Assembly: GCA_949358305.1 (NCBI GenBank)
Contig: CASHSZ010000053.1
Coordinates: 156,001 to 220,000, forward strand
Direction of reading: 5' to 3'
Origin: Strigamia acuminata
Lineage: Eukaryota > Arthropoda > Chilopoda > Geophilomorpha > Linotaeniidae
DNA: 64,000 bases
Shown here one piece after another: positions 34,724-47,684 of the stretch. Numbering within the stretch: the stretch's first letter is position 1; the number at the start of each line of letters is the position of its first letter. Both the position numbers and the translations under genes were made by a program. The notes under the pieces were generated by a model. The model was given only the letters and a program-made list of their open reading frames with translations. It searched no databases and was not told the DNA's origin.

Positions 34724-35621
34724 GCAACAACAACAACAACAACAACGACAACAACGAACACGGCATCGGTGGCGATTCGAGGTGAGAGATTCGACCGACC
34801 GGTTTTGTCCCGTTTGTCTGTTCGGTTCTTTATTTTTTCATTTATTTATTTATTTATTTATTTTTTTATTTATAGTCGAGCCCACGGTAGCGCCTCTGTA
34901 CCGGCACGCTCCGTGACTGTCGAGGCGGCGAGGCCGAGGTAAATTGCTTCGATTCGACGTTTTGTCCAATTTGGTTGATTGATCGGTTGACCGACTTATT
35001 TGTTTATTTATTTATTTGTTTATTTATTTATTTGTATATATATATATATATATTTTTTTTTTTCAAGACCACTCCGCGGATGGGGGCGCATCACACTGAT
35101 GGCCCACCGGCTGGGGTTCCCGGCGCCCGGGCCGAACGGGTCGAGACACCCGACACCGAAGTAAGTCAATTCGATTCGACGTTTTGTCAGATTTGATCGA
35201 CCGATCTATCTATTTATTTATTTATTTATTTATTTATAGCGGGCTCCACGGGCGCGCCGCGTTGGTCGCGCGACTTAGGGCCACTGGGTTGACGAGACCA
35301 AGACTCTCTGCGCCGAGGTAAATCGATTCGACTCGACGTTTTGTCCGATTTGATCGATCGATTTGCTTATTTATTTATTTATTTAATTTATTGATTTATT
35401 CGTCTATTCGTCCATTTATTTACTTATAGTCGACCCCGTGGACGCGCCACGCTGATCGCGCGACTCACCGCCGCCGAGCCGACTGGACCGAGGCTCCCGA
35501 CGCCGAGGTAGGTAATTCGGCCAAACGTTTCGATTCGCCGGCCCGTCTATCTATCTGTTTATTTAATTTGTGTAATTAATTTGATATTTTTTTTCCCAGG
35601 GACCCGCAGCCAGACTCGTAG
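34528..35621 (+). CDS. Gene C: exon-module protein with tandem 78-nt phase-2 exons
   Basis: Six exons: 34528-34781, 34876-34938, 35068-35160, 35240-35317, 35430-35507, 35600-35621 (TAG). Every intron is phase 2 and the frame stays open, giving 195 residues. Exon 1 encodes serine/glycine and asparagine homopolymers. Exons 4 and 5 are both exactly 78 nt and encode related 26-residue units (GRAALVARLRATG and GRATLIARLTAAEPTGPRLP). The final 22-nt exon encodes RDPQPDS. Intron starts are also alike (GTAA-T-CGATTCGA-TCGACG), so exon-intron units were duplicated together. Gene E has the same plan. The C-terminal half is basic and proline-rich. No domain recognised. Confidence 0.6.
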
Positions 35622-35814
35622 TCGAGGCCGAGCCGGACGAGTCTCCCGCTTATTTATTTGATTTATTTTTCGCTTTTTTTTTCTTTCGTGCGTCGTTGTT
35701 TGTTTCCTGTTTGTTTCGCTCGTAAATAAACAATAAAAGTAATTAATTATCTTTGAAGTTTTTCTTTTTTTTTTTTTTGTTTTTTCTTTTATATAGCTTT
35801 GATTTAAATTTGAA

Positions 35815-36036
35815 TTGGGGCGGGGGAAGGCCACGAGGGACCGGACAAAAATGTTCGCGACAGAGTCGCCCAAAGCCGTAAATTCGACGAGTAAAACCAG
35901 TGTCGATTTTTACGAGGCGATGGAGGCGGTTGGAAACCGAGCGAGCCAACCAACCAACCAACCACCGGGCGCGTCGGCGCCACCCCGACGTAAAATCCCA
36001 CACGCAGTCGCACGTGCACACGCGAAACGTGGATAG
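35815..36036 (+). pseudogene. Conserved segment downstream of C, also downstream of E
   Basis: An open frame includes TSVDFYEAMEAVGNRASQ; the segment at 49970-50133 on the minus strand encodes a matching VDFYEALGTVGTRVNQ. Each lies just 3' of its C or E gene, in the same orientation. The two copies differ in length and drift in frame. It may be a third duplicated gene fragment or an untranslated part of the same unit. Confidence 0.35.
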
Positions 36037-36302
36037 ACGATTGGTCAGGAAGTAATTCGATCCTTTCCTTTCCCTCTACCGACGCCCATCGGAATGTCAC
36101 CGACAGACCCGGCACGGTGGAGACTTTAATAAAAACAAACGAAACGAAGAGAAGCAAAATGAAATGAAACCGGGCAAAGCGTTGCGAAGTAAAACGAGGT
36201 TGTTTAATCAATCGATTAATCACAATAATAGTAATCATAATAACAATTAGCGACGACAATTTTCGATTGATCATAAATACGAGTACTATAATAATGATGA
36301 TG

Positions 36303-36362
<60 letters not shown>

Positions 36363-36471
36363 GCAATAATAGTAATAATTAATAATTAGCAACGACGACA
36401 AGAATAAGAATAGTGATTAGAATGAAAATAAATATATACATTTATAAAATTATAAGAGAAGAATTCCTCCC
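36037..36471. other. Intergenic with AAT microsatellite
   Basis: An AATA/AAT tract lies at 36295-36362. No gene seen. The 3' end of gene B adjoins on the right. Confidence 0.45.
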
Positions 36472-39400
36472 TTAATGGCGCCCTCCATCTCCCTTCTTCT
36501 TCTTCTTCTTCTCCTTCTTCTCCTTCTTCCCCCTGTCGCTCGATTTTCCGACCCCCTTCCCCTTCCACACCTTCCCCCCCTCCACTCGCTTCGGTCCCGC
36601 CTCGAAGTCGCCGTCGTCGTCGCGCCCTTCTTCACCGTCTTTTCCGCACCTCTCTCCACCACCGTCTTCGTGCTCTTCCGCGGGCACGGGCACCTGCAGA
36701 CCCGGCGCCGAAGATGGCCCCGCGGGCACTGGCGGGACCCCCTCCGCCATAAACGTCAACACGAGCGGCCGGTGTTCCGGCTGAAAGGAAAAAGGGAAAA
36801 CGAATAATTAGAACGCGCCGACAACGACACGCGCAGCGGATATACCCACCGGTGATATGTCCCACTTGTGTAGCATCTCGTCCATCGTCACAACAACGAC
36901 GTTGTCCGTCTGTGGAACGAAGAAAAAGGAAAAACAAAACAAAACAAAACAAAACAAAACAAAACGAAACAAATTAATAAATTAATTGATTAAAATTAAA
37001 TTTTACGTAAAAGAGTCGTTTACCTCTCCGATCAAAGACCGAAGTGTGTCAATGACCCATCGCGTGAGCCGAACACTCCCGTCCACATACACCTTCCCAG
37101 ATAACGACCCGTCCCAATCGTTGCGGCGGCGTTTCTTTCGCGGCGGCGAATGGGGAGCACCGCGAGCATGCTGGGTGCCGTCGTCGTCGTCTTCTTCGTC
37201 GTCGTCTTCGTCCTCGTCCTCGTCCTCGGTTTGCCTCCCCTCCTCGTCTTCTCTCTCCTCTTCCTCGCGTATCCACGCCGGGGGGGTGGTCCTGAACCGA
37301 TGGACATCCAGCCAATGGTCGGCCAGCCCATCGGCGGACGGCGTCGCCGAGCAAAGAGGGCAATGTCCATCCTCGTCTTCGGCGTGCATCCGTTTCAACG
37401 TCTAGAGGAGGACAACAACAACAACAAGAACAACGTTGACGATAAAATAAAATGAAATAAATAAATAAATAAAGAGAAAGGAAAAAGAGGAAGAAGATGA
37501 AGAAGAAAGCGAACTAGTCGTTCAACTACGGTAGTTCGATATTCACCGAAATCAAAAGACGGGGCTGGCGCGAATACAGCCGCAGCAACCCTCGGGTGGC
37601 CTCGGCCGCGTCGTCCAGGACGGCGTGCCACTTCCGCCAGTGGCGGAAAGCGTCCCGGAAGAAGCTCCCGTACTTTGTCACTTCTATAGAGAAAATTGGA
37701 ATTTGAAATAAATAAATAAATAAATAAATAAACAAACAAATAAATGTTTGTTCATTCGTCTTGTTTCTTACTGTCCGGGCGGAAAGCACACATGGCGCAG
37801 TAGTGGGCCTTATTGCCCTCCATCTCTGGCGCCTCTTTCCCCGACGACGAGGCGCCCTTCGTCTCCCTTCCTCCCCCGCCCCCCGTTCGCTCGTTCTCTT
37901 CTCTCCTCCTCCGCCGTCGCCGCGTCGACGCGCTCCCCGTCGTCCCCTTCACCATCCGGAGCATCCTCGCCTCCATCGCCTCCATCTTCGCTTCCACCGC
38001 CGCCTCCACCGCCGCCTTTATTCTTGCTTCCGTCACCGCTTCCGTTGTCGCGGCGGCGGCGGCGGCGTCGGTGCCACCGGACGGCTCGTTGGCGGCGCCG
38101 GTGCCAACGGACGACTCGTCGAGCGTCGTCGAGCGAGTTCCTTGTGTCTGGAAGAAGCAAAACGACTGATTGATTAAACAGACAATCAAAAACAAACGAG
38201 CGAACAAACGGTATACGAGTATCGACAAAAATTACCGTTTTCGCCGCTTTCGCGGCCTTGCTCGCGCGACCATCGGACAACTTCCGCTTTGGATTCCGAG
38301 GCCGCAGAGTGATGTGCAGCGGTGACAACCGTTTCGAGGGCGGCGGCGGCGGCGGTGTCGGCGATGACGACTGCGGCGACGGGACCGAAGCTCGCCCCGA
38401 AGACGACAAAGGCGACTTCGGCGACGTCTGTGGCGTCGACGGCGCCGGAACTCGTTCCGGATGCGCCGGTGGTGTGGCGTCTCCGGCGACGGTCCGCGGC
38501 TTCGGGGCGGGTCCGCCCGCCCGCCGGATGTCGCCCTCCGACAACCGCGGCACGGGTACGGTGACTCGCCGTAGCAGCAGCTCCGACGAAAGCGGCGCCG
38601 TCGCCTCCAACGTCTCCGGCGACGATTGCGGCGAAGACGAAGACGAAGACACGATTAAGATCGGCGACGGGAATCTCCCGGGCGTCTACCGAGAAAAGGA
38701 GAAAAATTAAATAAATAAATAAATAAATAAATAAATGAATAAATAAATTAAGTAAATTAAAGTAAAGTAAAGTAAAGTAAAATAAGGTAAAGTAAAGTAA
38801 ACTCGTAAATGAGCGAGTGTGTGAGTACGGACGATCGAGTTGAGACGAGAGAAAATACCTCTCGCGGCCACTCCAGGCTGTTTGTTTGAGGAAAGAACGC
38901 GGGTAAGGAAAAAGAGAAAAAAAAATATAAAAAAAAAGAAATATGCACGAAGTTGGGTGATGGAAATGCCAAAACGTTACCTTCTTCATCCTTTTCCACG
39001 CGCTCCCTCCCGCCCTCGTCTCCCTCTTCACGGCCTTCTTATCGCCTCTCTTCTCTTTCGTCTTTCTGGCGCCCTTTTTCTCTTCCGTCCCCTTCTCCGT
39101 TCTCACCTCTCCCCCCTCATCATTCGGCTTCTTCCTCTTCTCCTTCTTCTTCCTCTTCTTCTTCTCCTCATCCTCCTTCTTCTCCTTTTCCGCCATCATC
39201 CTCTCTTCCTCCTCTTCTTCCTCTTTCTTCTTCTTCTCCGCCATCACCCTCTTTTCCTCCACTTCTTCCTCCTTTTTCTTCTTCTCCGCCATCGCCCTCT
39301 CTTCTTCCTCTTCTTCCTTCTTCTTCTTTTCCGCCATCACCCTCTTTTCCTCCTCTTCTTCTTCCTTCTTCTTCTTCTTCTCTTCCGCCCTCGCCTTCTT

Positions 39401-40505
39401 TTCCTCCTCTTTTCTCTTCTTCTTCTTTTTCTCCTTCTTCTTCTTCTTCTTCTCCTCCTTCTCCTCCTCCTCTTTCTTCTTCTTCTCCGCCATCGCCCTC
39501 TCTTCCTCCTCTTCTTCCTCTTTCTTCTTCTTCTCCGCCATCGCCCTCTTTTCCTTCTCTTTCGCTAACCACCCACGCATCCAATCACTCCTCTCGTCGG
39601 CTTCACTCTCGCTCAGCTCCTCGTCGGCCTCGTCATCGCTCTGCCCGTCGTCAGTGTCACTACTGTCATCCTCACTCTGCTCCTCCTCGGTCTCTTCCGC
39701 GGGCCGCGACAAACCCGGTGCCAACGCATTCGATGGTTGCTGTTGTTGTGGCGAATCTGGCTGGATCTGGAAAGGAGCGAAACGAGCGGCGGACTAAGAA
39801 AATAAAATAAAACGAGCGTGGGAATGACGATTCTTTCACTCACCGGCGCCGTCGACCGCGACTTCGGACCGCGCAGCATCATCATCGCCGCCTCGAACAA
39901 CCCAAGTCGTCCGGTCTGCGACCCGGCCGTTGTTGTCGCCGTCGCCTGCGACTCGAGCGACGCCTGGCTATTCAGGGGCAGCGTGGTGTCCTGCGACTCT
40001 TCGTCCTCGTCTTCGCCCGGGGACTGAGAAAGCTGCGTCACCCGCGAGGAAACGAAATAAACGGATCGATAAAATAAAATAATTACGCGATAATTCTTTT
40101 ACTCACCGTCTCGGGTCCCGCGGGCCGTGGTCGGGGGTCGACCGTCGACGACGACGAGCCCGGCACGACCTGGAAGAAAACAAACGAACGGACAAATATA
40201 AGTAAACGAGCAAATTAAAGAAAAAGGCGGGCGAAAGAAAAGAAAAGAAGGAGTAACTTATGAAACGAGGCGAAACGAAACAGATCCGAGTTGGTCGGAT
40301 GCGCTCTAACGCTCGTTCTCGGGCGCTACTTTGACGGCGGACGGGCAAGCGTCGAGGCCTTGGCTCGATTTTTACCGGACTCGAACTTTTTTGTTCGTGC
40401 ACGTTTCGACCCAAACAAACCAACAACAATTTCACTTACCGTCGATGGGGATGGCGGCGGTAGTGGCGAATACGTCGGCGATTGCAGTAGCGGCGACGGT
40501 AGTGA
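36472..40505 (-). CDS. Gene B: large paired zinc-finger protein, 5' end cut by E2
   Basis: Minus-strand exons: about 40440-40505 (partial), 40107-40169, 39844-40032, 38981-39766, 38236-38685, 37772-38147, 37547-37683, 37024-37401, 36850-36909, 36472-36780. All keep frame, giving about 938 residues. Order: serine/proline-rich start, acidic part, a long lysine/glutamate helix (AMAEKKKKEEE repeats), serine/proline exon ending KRKLSDGRASKAAK, then the domain shared with A and G: CAMCAFRPDS, FRDAFRHWRKWHAV, and TLKRMH followed by CPLCSATPSADGLADHWLDVH. An acidic stretch, RRWVIDT-like helix region and a lysine-rich tail finish it. No ATG is visible in the first exon because E2 abuts it, so the gene is truncated or its start lies elsewhere. 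Likely nuclear; inference only. Confidence 0.6.
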
Positions 40506-40508
40506 CTG

Positions 40509-40961
40509 TTGGAAATAGGCTGGTGAGTGCAGTGAAATAATGGCAGACAGTTGTATAAAACTTGCACTTGAAAACCATGCAAGTGGCCATTTTTATTCCA
40601 GGCATAATAAGTGAACATAAAATACATACATTGAGGCTAACTGCACTCAATATCTATCAATAGGACAAATCAATGATTAACATCAGTTGATTTATCCTGT
40701 ACAAAGTTAAAACAAAGATAACTAATAACAGAACAAATTATATGAACAAAATGCTCATTTGAGCAGACGACAACTTGCTAAATCATTACACAAAGGGGAA
40801 ACGGTTGTGGCAACGTAACACGCATTAATAAAAGTCAATATTAACCGATCCTCAACTCCGGGACATGATGTAACAATAAACAAGTTGCTTAACAGTCGCA
40901 CTAATACGGAAACGTGCGATGTGAACAATACAAACACCATACGGTTGATCAAATCTCTACA
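40509..40961 (-). repeat. 3' LTR of E2
   Basis: It matches 3929-4380 (opposite strand) with scattered differences and is bounded internally by the purine tract AGAGGGGGATT on the minus strand. Confidence 0.6.
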
Positions 40962-41349
40962 AATCCCCCTCTGATCAACGCATGGTTACATTGAAAAACA
41001 ACAACTCCATCTGTTTGATTATTCCACAACATCCCAAACGAAAAACAAATGCTAGTCTGATTAAACACAATTACATCTTAAATAATGGTCAGTATACAAC
41101 AGGTTCGAGTTCAATCATCCGCATGTTAAAAATGGGATATGCTGGGTGTACTGGATTCCTGTTACAAAAATCAAATAGACCCGAATCAAATACATTCAAA
41201 AAAATTCAAGTCCCTATTAAAGTCTCTAATTACTCCAGTATTCTCATCTAACAGAGGAGTAAGGGCATATGCTGGGAATAACGGTTTCTCGTCGTAAAAG
41301 TCAAACCAAAACTCATTCAGGTTAAAACCATTATTCCTCTTACAACTAA

Positions 41350-42573
41350 CTATTTGACATATAAGTAATTCTCATCCCACACAAAGTCTAAGTCATGTAT
41401 CGTGACCTGTCCAGTCCGTTTTCCCAAACTTGACAATAAGGAATCAAATTTCTGATTATGAGTGTAACACCTATCTCGGTCTTCCTCCTCATTAACCAAA
41501 TTCTTTTCGGTCATGTCTAAATTTTGTTTAAGTCTCACGCCCACGTCATTTGTTTTCATTAAAGTATTACTCTTGGTTTTCTTACACCTTTTCTTACGTC
41601 TTTTTGTCTTTTCACATTCCCCCTCTATCCCAATGGATTTGTATTCATTCACACCTATGAGTGTCTCTATCGGTGTTGGGGAAATGTCATCTTCCAGTGA
41701 CGTCGAAGAAATCTCACAAACTTTCATGGGATCGATCTGTCTAAACCTTTCATCGGATTTGGACTCAAATTCCAATGTAAACTGTTCCAATTTTTGCCTT
41801 TCATTTGCAATAGTCTCAGGCTCCTCATGTGTTAACTCTGAAGGAATTTCCATTAGCAAACCAATTTCCTTATCATTAAATTTCCCTTCTTGGTTCAATT
41901 CCATCGGTTTCTGTTCAACACTTCCAAAATGTTCCCCCTCTTCTATAATAGGTTTGTACTCATCTATGTCAACTTCCGTACGTGTCGACAATGCAACTTT
42001 ATCAACCCTAGATTGATAATCTTTCATGTCGTCGTTTGGAAACGCATCCACTTTAGAATCGACATGTGTCTTCAAGAGATCACATTCAATCCTTTCTAAG
42101 TGTTCCCCCTCTGTGTTGATAGTCCCACTTCTGTTCGAATCGACCAAATCAGTCGTTGGACTTGGAGGAATTTCTAATGATGAATCAATTTCCTCATTGC
42201 TGAAATTCTGTCCCACTTTGGAATGTACTTGCGGCAATAAGTGTTCCCCCTCGTTTTCAATACCTTCGCACTTATTAATGTCAATTTCTCTGCTTAACGA
42301 CAATGGGGGATTTTCTAATTTCAACAAGTCTAATGTTGAGGGGACTTCCAGATGGGAGGATATTGGCACCTCAACCCTTGATGGAATTTCAACTCCTGCA
42401 CTATCCGAAGTTTGATCCACATTGGAAAATTCCAGAGAGGGTTTAACTTCCCCCTCGTGCCAATAACTCCACTCATGTATTCTCACATTACTTGTTTGGA
42501 ATATCCTATCTCTCAGTGGATCCCAGACCCGGTATTTTCTTCCAAACCTTGAATAGCCAATTAAAGCACCCAT
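41350..42573 (-). pseudogene. E2 frame: integrase end domain plus repetitive acidic linker
   Basis: The 407-codon frame starts within GALIGYSRFGRKYRVWDPL, matching E1 closely, and continues as a long hydrophilic region in which an EGEH(L/F) motif recurs at irregular spacing. It ends before the LTR without any reverse transcriptase. In K1 and K2 this position is the integrase-to-RT linker. The frame stays open despite the element's age, which could be chance or could mean the linker-only product was kept in a non-autonomous lineage. Confidence 0.5.
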
Positions 42574-42625
42574 CCAAGAACATCTCTTCCCATCATTAAT
42601 ATGGGTAACTTTAACTCTAGCCCTA

Positions 42626-43485
42626 TGGCGCGCATGCGGATTTCGCGGAGTGCGAAAGGGACCCTATATTTAACATTACGGCGGCCTATACCTTGACCCC
42701 CTGTTCGCAGTCTCGTGGCGGATTCTGCGGATTTCACCTATTCGTACAATCCGCACGATCGCGCGTGTTTTATCATTCTTGGCAAACCGTTTTTTGAAAA
42801 CGCGTTGTAACGCATCCTCAACTTTACAAATCTCGCTTAGCGCGATCGCGCTATAACGCTTCTTCGTGTCCAACAAAAACAGCCGATTAAAAACGAAACT
42901 TCGGGTTTCGCTAAAACGCGATTTTGATATCGGGAAGGGCACGTGACCACGTGGGTAAAAATAGAATCGAGTTTCGTGAAAACCTAATTTGGAGAAACGG
43001 CGTGGTGGTTTTGCGAAATATATCACATGTCACGTGATCGGACGTTGGATCTCGTACATAAACGTTCGTGCCTGGTCAAACCAGAGTCTTTAAAAAATAT
43101 AAATGCATTTCCCGATCATAGGATTAATTTCGCGCCGTGTGCTCCAGTCATTAATTAGGTTATCTTCGTCGCAACTCGTCATAATAAAATTTTTACAGAA
43201 AATCAATCGTTTCGTATTTTATTTTCACTTTCCGGGAGTCTCGCGTCGTCGTAGTCGACGCGAGTCTCACCGAACGCGTTCTGCGGGTTCGGCGAGCGTT
43301 TTCAGATCGGGGCGGACCGTCTCGTATAGTACCGGGCGCGCCTCCCCAACTGACCGGTCGATGGTTATATAGTTTAAAATTTCCTCGACCGAGTAAACGG
43401 TCGATGCTTCAGCGTCCGGTCGATGATGTGGCATTTGTGCGCGTTCATCCCGTGTCTCTCAGACTGGCCTTCGGGCCGGTCAAAA

Positions 43486-43524
<39 letters not shown>

Positions 43525-45790
43525 ATTGGCCGTAAAATTGGGGCAACTGGGGTCGCTGAGCGGCGGCGGTGGCGGCAGCAACGACAGCCCCGACGACTCG
43601 CCCCGAAAATAAGTTTCCGCGTCGGCATCCGTTCGTTCGTTCGTTCGTTTAAACGTGCGCGCGGTCGCGTGCATCCTACTCGTGTCTGACGTGGCGATCG
43701 GTACGGAGTAAAAAAAAATCACCCGAAAAAGGAAAGACGATTAAAATTTTAATTCTCCGGTCGTGGCACCGACTTTGCGGTCCGTGCTTTAACCGATAAT
43801 TAGGTTATCTTCGTCGTAATTCGTTGGAATAAAAATTTTATAGAAAATGAGCCGTTTCGTATTTTATTTTCATCTTCCGGGGGTCTCGCGCCGTCGTTGT
43901 GGACGGGAGTCTTCCCGAACACGTTCGATGGGTTTTGCCAACACTTTCAGATCGAACTCGGGACTCGGGCCCGCCGCTCGGTCGAGCGGCGCACAGTACC
44001 CGCCGAGCGGCGCGGTATCCGATATAAAAACACCCTTGCTTCGCCACGGTCTCAGACTGGCCTTCGGGCCGGTCAAAATAATAAATAAATAAATAAATAA
44101 ATAAGTCCGAAAATGGAACGTATCCGTCCCGACGAATAGATGCGGTTGGGGTCGTTGAGCGACGGCGGCGGCAGCGGCAGCCTTGACGACTCGCCCCGAA
44201 AATAAGTTTCCGCGTCGGCATCCGTTCGTTCGTTCGTTCGTTTATACGTGCGCGCGGTCGCGTGCATCCTACTCGTGTCTGACGTGGCGATCGGTACGGA
44301 GTAAAAAATATCACCCGAAAAAGAAAGACGATTAAATTTTTAATTCTCCGGTCGTGGCACCGACTCTGCGGTTCGTACTTTAACCGTTAATTAGATTATC
44401 TTCGTCGTAATTTACCGGGAAAAAAAATTTGTAGGGAATCCGTTGTTTTGTATTTTATTGTCATCTTCCGGGGGTCTCGCGCCGTCCCAGTCGATGGGAG
44501 TCTTTCTCAACACGTTCGATGGGTTTTGCCAACACTTTCAGATCGCCAGCGGAACTCGGGCCCGCCGCTCGGTCGAGCGGCTCAGTACCCGCCGGGCGGC
44601 GTGGTAGCCGGGTTCTCGCTTCCAGTGGCTGTAGGCGTCCTTCTTGAACGCCTTCCTCGCTCTCTCGGTCTCAGACTGGCCTTCGGGCCGGTCAAAATAA
44701 TAAATAAATGAAGAAACAAATAAATCGGAAATAGAACGCGCCCGTCCCGACGAGAATAGGGGCAAATGGTGTCGTTGAGCGGCGACGGCGGCGGCAACCC
44801 CGACGACTCGTCCCAAAAATAAGCTCCCACATCGACACTCATCCGTTAGTCTAAACCTCTTGACGTGCATTCTACTCGCGTCCGACAGATTCGGTTCGTT
44901 GTGGGCATAGAAAACATCCGCACACCGATACGGCATGTTTCGACGTCGATGCGCGACCGCGAAGCCGAGTCCCCGGCGACGTACATACTCGCACAAGCGC
45001 GTTCGCGCGCGCGATATTGCGTGTGATGCGATGCCGATGAGCTCGACACGGTCTTTCGACGCGGGCGTCGATAATAATGTCCGTCAACGTGGATAAATGC
45101 CCGCAGAGTGCTTTGTGTTTATGGCAACGCACCGGGACGCAATTAACCAACCACTTACGAAAATTCAAAACATAATTGTTTAACAAAAGGAAACTCGTAT
45201 AATGTTGAAACGATAAAGAAAACGCAAAATTTAGATTCAAATTCAGATTCGAATTGGGTAAGATTAGGTCAGGTTAGACCCACAAACTCTGGGGGAGCGA
45301 CACGAAAATGAAAAGGGCGCACCTATCGCTTATAGATGTCTGGCGATCGACAATGGGTGGACGATTAAAGTTTAAATTTCGGATCGTGGTATCGGTTTCG
45401 CGGTTCGTATTCCAATAGTTAATCACATTATCTTTGTACCAAACGACCGATACAAAAGTTTTGTAAAATATCCGCCGTTTTATATTTTAATTTCACCTTC
45501 CAGTTGCCACGCGCTGTCGTAGTTGGTGCGAATCTCCATCAACGCATTCGACGGGCTTCGAGAGTGATTCCAGTAATCCAGACCAATCCTGGCCCTCGCG
45601 GAAATCCGGAGGGTTTTGGTTTTCCGCGATTGTTTTACTCACTTCTGTGGTTTTTCTACTGTATGAGTTAATAGATGTTCTTTTGAACGTCTCTCTCTGT
45701 ACAGAATACGGGGCAGCTGGCGCCGACAAGCACCGGCAGCCCCAAACAATTTGTTCAAAAATAAGCTTCTGCAAGATGTTTCGTAAAAAA
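42626..45790 (+). repeat. R repeat cluster (head, three R1 units, R2 and a diverged R1)
   Basis: 42640-43090 is an R head with CACGTGAC E-box words. R1 units run about 43090-43740, 43741-44340 and 44341-44880, each with the TTCG-loop hairpin. Module R2 follows at 44880-45250 (GTCCGTCAACGTGGAT, GTTGAAACGATAAAG, ATTAGGTCAGGTTAG), then a diverged R1 to 45790. No gene seen. Confidence 0.75.
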
Positions 45791-46420
45791 ACCCGACGGG
45801 ATTCCCATTTTTAACATTATGGTGTTTTTTTTTTTTATTGCCACCAAAGCGCGCTACCACCGCAAATTTTCCCGCGTTTGCCATGTACGCGCCGAAAACC
45901 ACAGGCAATGAACTTTTCCACAAACTGAAAAACAAAATATATGGGTAAGCGCACATGGGCGAATAAAACAAGATTAGCCCAGTTTCGGAATTTATTGGGT
46001 CGACGTTTTGTATTCACGCGTGACGGGGGCACCACATGTGGAAAACGCGCGAATCACGCGCGTCTACGCACATTGGAAACTTAGTATTAACGTTCGTTTC
46101 GAGTTAAATAAAAACGACGACCGTGACGAGGACCACAAAGACGGCGATAGCAGGATTCGTCGGAACAACGAGGATTGCCAACGAGAGAGACCCGTTCATT
46201 CGCCAACGCTCCATAGTTCAAACTTAAATCGTTCTCGGACTGCCACCAGATGTCACATCAGCCGCTCACGACATACACACACTTTGGTTCGGCAGCTTAT
46301 ATCAAACGCGCGCGTTTCATCTTCCGTCTGATCCTCACTACCACCTCGTGTTCGTTGGTAAGTAAGTTTGATGCTTTGTGTGATTTCTCGGTCAATGGAC
46401 CACGCCCACGACCACAATCA

Positions 46421-46474
<54 letters not shown>

Positions 46475-46516
46475 ATTTACTTTCAGTTGTTTACTCGTCT
46501 CACAAACAAAAGGAAA
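45791..46516. other. Upstream region of gene G
   Basis: It shares AACAAAATATATGGG and GTTTCGGAATTTAT words with 58315-58380, so it is partly repeat. GCCACCAGATGTCAC near 46240 resembles words upstream of D and F. A TC dinucleotide tract lies at 46428-46472. Confidence 0.45.
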
Positions 46517-47066
46517 ATGGCGGAAGCACCACAAGAGGAGGGTGGCGGCAGGTCATACTCCTGCGCTCTATGCGATGATAAACACCCCGATAGTAAGAAA
46601 CGGTTATTTATTTACTTATTATTTTATATCTTTTGTTCTATATCTTTTATTTATTTTATATACATAAATATTTTTTAATTTTATTTTAATTTTTTTCTTC
46701 TTCTTCTTCTCCCCCGCCCCATGTGCCTCAGGATCCGAACGGATTCTTCTGCGTCGACGTCTTTCGCCATCAGCGACAGCGACACAACATCCACAAGGAC
46801 GTGAAAAATTTCTCGCGCGAGCTCGTCTGTCTGGCATCGGTGAGTGTCCGATTATCCTCTTCACTCACACACTAGTTAACTAATTCGTATTTTTATTTTT
46901 TCCCCTTTCTTCTTAGGCGTTGAAACGAGTGCACCGACTCAACGGGCGACGCTGTCCGTTTTGTGCGGCGACGCCCTCTCCCGGGGATCTCGTCACTCAT
47001 TGGGCGGAGGCACACGATTACCAAGCGCCCGCCGGAAACGATGGAGGTGGCGTCAATGGACATTAG
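46517..47066 (+). CDS. Gene G: short paired zinc-finger paralogue of A and B
   Basis: Exons 46517-46592, 46732-46839 and 46917-47066 (TAG). The encoded pieces are YSCALCDDKHPDS, then VFRHQRQRHNIHKDVKNF, then ALKRVH and CPFCAATPSPGDLVTHWAEAH. They align one to one with gene B exons, including intron positions. It lacks B's long N-terminal region and C-terminal tail, so about 97 residues remain. The first intron has a one-base phase conflict: exon 1 ends in phase 1 but exon 2 needs phase 0. Either the gene is frame-shifted, another donor is used, or a base is wrong. Zinc binding through two C2H2-like sites is likely; nucleic-acid binding is inference. Confidence 0.55.
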
Positions 47067-47269
47067 TTTTTATTTAATTTTATTTTTTCCCCATAATTTG
47101 CACTGTCCAACTCTTCTTCATTTGCTTTTATTTGTTCTTTACTTTTTATTATTTATCTATTTATTTAATTTTTTTTTTTTTTTTTAATAAAAAAGAAAAC
47201 AAACAAAAAAAAATCCACATTAATCATTGTTATTGTTATCATTATTACAAATACACGGTCAATTTTTTA
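47067..47269. other. Short spacer between convergent genes G and J
   Basis: T-rich with AATAAA near 47186. No exon. Confidence 0.4.
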
Positions 47270-47684
47270 TTATCCCGCGTCTTCTTTGCCAGCCTCTCGA
47301 TTCTCTTTCTGAGACTCGTCGCCGTCTCCTTCGTCTTTTTCTGATGTGACTCTTACCACACCCACATGGACTAACGCGCTCACCACTGAATGCGACAAAA
47401 GAACGTCTCCATCTGGAAGCATCTCGACTCTCATGGGGACGTTTCTGTTGCCTTCATTCTTTCGTTCCTCCTCCTTCGTCGCTCTTTGGACTATAAGATC
47501 CACCGTCTTCAACCTGCCCGTCGGCGCACGCGGGATGGAAGCGGCGGACGACTGGAAAAGGAAAGAAAACAAATAAAAAAATAAAAAATAAACGAAAAAA
47601 TGAACAAATAGTGAGAATCTCAACGTGATACCCCTTTTTTTCAGATTTCACTTCCATTTGTCCAATTTTCATTACGAAGTACAT
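47270..47684 (-). CDS. Gene J: hypothetical protein, clear last exon
   Basis: The last exon, 47270-47551, follows a CTTTTCCAG acceptor and encodes 93 residues including GRLKTVDLIVQRATKEEE, MRVEMLPDGDVLLSHSV and an acidic tail ending GKEDAG. A candidate first exon starts at an ATG near 47672 (MKIGQME) with a possible donor at GAAGTGAAATC, which keeps frame. That first exon is weak. The plan (short exon 1, then an exon opening with serine codons) recalls the H genes, but I cannot align the sequences. No domain recognised. Confidence 0.4.

Larger units (their letters stand above)
40509..42625 (-). mobile_element. Copia-like remnant E2, truncated, opposite strand to E1
   Basis: It has a 3' LTR at 40509-40961, a purine tract, about 380 bp of degenerate sequence and one long frame with the integrase end domain. 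It is cut at about 42625, where it meets R-type sequence. Its LTR end joins the first exon of gene B. No reverse transcriptase or protease is present, so like E1 it cannot move alone. Confidence 0.65.

Noticed and set aside
38856-38874. A 19-nt micro-exon in gene B
   Set aside because: It has AG and GT flanks but would shift frame between two phase-0 exons that join cleanly without it.
39120-39570. Plus-strand leucine/proline-rich frames opposite gene B
   Set aside because: They are the complement of the lysine/glutamate repeat in gene B.
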